Shown: positions 6,487 to 7,389 of the stretch, one piece after another | How the letters are laid out: every line of letters begins with the position of its first letter | Position numbering within the stretch: the stretch's first letter is position 1 | From: Erysipelotrichaceae bacterium | GTDB taxonomy: Bacteria > Bacillota_I > Bacilli_A > Erysipelotrichales > Erysipelotrichaceae | Length of the DNA stretch: 7,389 bases | Direction: 5' to 3' | Assembly (NCBI GenBank): GCA_016302195.1 | Contig: JAEDOA010000077.1 | Location: forward strand, 1-7,389 | Notes under the pieces: model-generated | Databases searched by the model: none | Told to the model about the DNA's origin: nothing | The model's input: only the letters and a program-made list of their open reading frames with translations | Translations under genes and position numbers: made by a program

Positions 6487-7338
6487 ATGTCTAGCTTGGC
6501 CAGAAAAATTTCTAATGCATATCCAACTTTTAATAAAACTTCAGCTCTTATAGCAGATGCCTATTTTAAAAATCCTAGTATTTTTTTGAGTAAAAATATT
6601 AAGGAATTAGGCGATATTACTAAAACTAGTGGTGCTTCTGTAATTCGATTTTGTAAAAATCTAGGTTTTAAGGGCTTTAAAGATTTTCAAATAGCTTGTG
6701 CTCAAGAACAACCATTGCAAGTTGATAATAAAATTGAAACAATTATAACTGAAAATGATAATCCTACGAGTGTATTGTTCAAATTACAAACTAATTTAAG
6801 TAAAAATATTGTTGACTTAGGTAGGTCCATTGATCATAAGGAATTAAAACAAGCTGTTGAATTGATTGATAAAGCCAGAGTGGTATTTATTGCTGGTGAA
6901 GGAGCTTCAGGATTGGCAGCGGAAGATTTTTTTGATAAGCTAATTCGCAGTGGCAAAGAAGCCATTTTTATAAAAAGTTCACATATTGCCTTAGAAGGAA
7001 TTACAAATATCACGAAAAATGATGTTTTAGTTATTTTTTCTTATAGTGGAATGACTCAAGAGCCACTATTGATGGCTAAGCAGGCTAGAAAAAATCATGC
7101 AAAAATAGTTTTGATTACACGAGAAAAAACATCTCCATTAAGACAAATCTCAGATATAGTAATCTCTTTACCAACAAATGAAAAACTTTTACGATTTGGA
7201 GCAGTAAATTCATTGTTTTCTGAAATGTTTGCTTCAAGTTTATTATATTTAAGTTTAATTTCGCCTAAATTAAATGAATTAAAAGAAAAAATGGAGATTA
7301 CTCAAGAATTAACAGATTATTTAAAGATAAAGGATTAA
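6487..7338 (+). CDS. murR: MurR-like RpiR-family transcriptional regulator
   Basis: DNA-binding regulator with an N-terminal RpiR helix-turn-helix domain (about residues 1-77; helices around SKNIKELGDITKTSGASVIRFCKNLGFKGFKDF) and a C-terminal SIS sugar-phosphate domain (about 105-250), numbered from the ATG at 6487. The SIS loops GEGASG (137-142) and SYSGMT (185-190) are intact, so effector binding is expected; E. coli MurR senses MurNAc-6-P. The AGGAG ribosome site (6472-6476) overlaps the mupG stop (6471-6473), implying coupled translation. ATG 6487 lies ten bases after AGGAG, while an in-frame TTG at 6484 lies seven bases after it and would add one residue; I prefer ATG. At 283 residues it is of normal family length. 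Its likely targets are the TGAATT-type sites at 268-333, making the operon self-regulated (inference). Whether it represses or activates cannot be read from sequence, though operator position suggests repression. Confidence 0.88.
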   Translation: MSSLARKISNAYPTFNKTSALIADAYFKNPSIFLSKNIKELGDITKTSGASVIRFCKNLGFKGFKDFQIACAQEQPLQVDNKIETIITENDNPTSVLFKLQTNLSKNIVDLGRSIDHKELKQAVELIDKARVVFIAGEGASGLAAEDFFDKLIRSGKEAIFIKSSHIALEGITNITKNDVLVIFSYSGMTQEPLLMAKQARKNHAKIVLITREKTSPLRQISDIVISLPTNEKLLRFGAVNSLFSEMFASSLLYLSLISPKLNELKEKMEITQELTDYLKIKD

Positions 7339-7389
7339 TTAATACAAAACAGCATTTGAGTTAAGAAAAACAAAAATAACCAACTAATT

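Noticed and set aside
7339..7389. Terminator after murR
   Set aside because: Only a four-base GTTA/TAAC pairing is visible in the last 51 bases; the true terminator is probably beyond the window.

Overview
The window is a complete operon for recovering peptidoglycan sugars (N-acetylmuramic acid, MurNAc) from a low-GC Gram-positive bacterium, most likely a Lactobacillus or close relative. Support for this: strongly AT-rich DNA, AGGAGG-type ribosome sites, a CcpA cre-like site, a single-chain glucose-family PTS permease, a signal peptide ending in ...PVFAA, and N/K-rich secreted protein sequence. The species cannot be fixed from the sequence alone.

Layout, all genes on the + strand. Bases 1-262 carry no gene I can support, only AT-rich inverted repeats. 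Bases 264-405 are the control region: two perfect 17-bp direct repeats exactly 21 bp apart, a perfect 17-bp palindrome lying over the -35 box and spacer, a 17-bp-spaced promoter, a cre-like site at the expected transcription start, and a small leader hairpin. Then follow murP (PTS permease with EIIB, EIIC and EIIA domains, 406-2388), murQ (MurNAc-6-P etherase, 2410-3318), a secreted AmiE/YbbE-like serine hydrolase (3384-5366), mupG (6-phospho-N-acetylmuramidase, DUF871 family, 5436-6473) and murR (RpiR-family regulator, 6487-7338). A 30-bp tandem duplication lies across the murQ stop. A terminator-like hairpin, in conflict with a second hairpin over the mupG ribosome site, lies between the hydrolase gene and mupG.

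Proposed pathway (inference from family knowledge plus order). The secreted hydrolase strips stem peptide from wall fragments with MurNAc at the non-reducing end. MurP imports and phosphorylates the sugar (MurNAc or the disaccharide MurNAc-GlcNAc). MupG splits MurNAc-6-P-GlcNAc inside the cell, and MurQ converts MurNAc-6-P to GlcNAc-6-P plus D-lactate. MurR senses pathway intermediate and controls the operon, with CcpA as a second layer. There is no NagZ gene here. The set looks like the Staphylococcus aureus mupG-type pathway with a Bacillus-type AmiE-like secreted amidase added. The least explained points are the repeated operator-like sites, the hydrolase's extra N-terminal domain, and the RNA structures around the mupG start.
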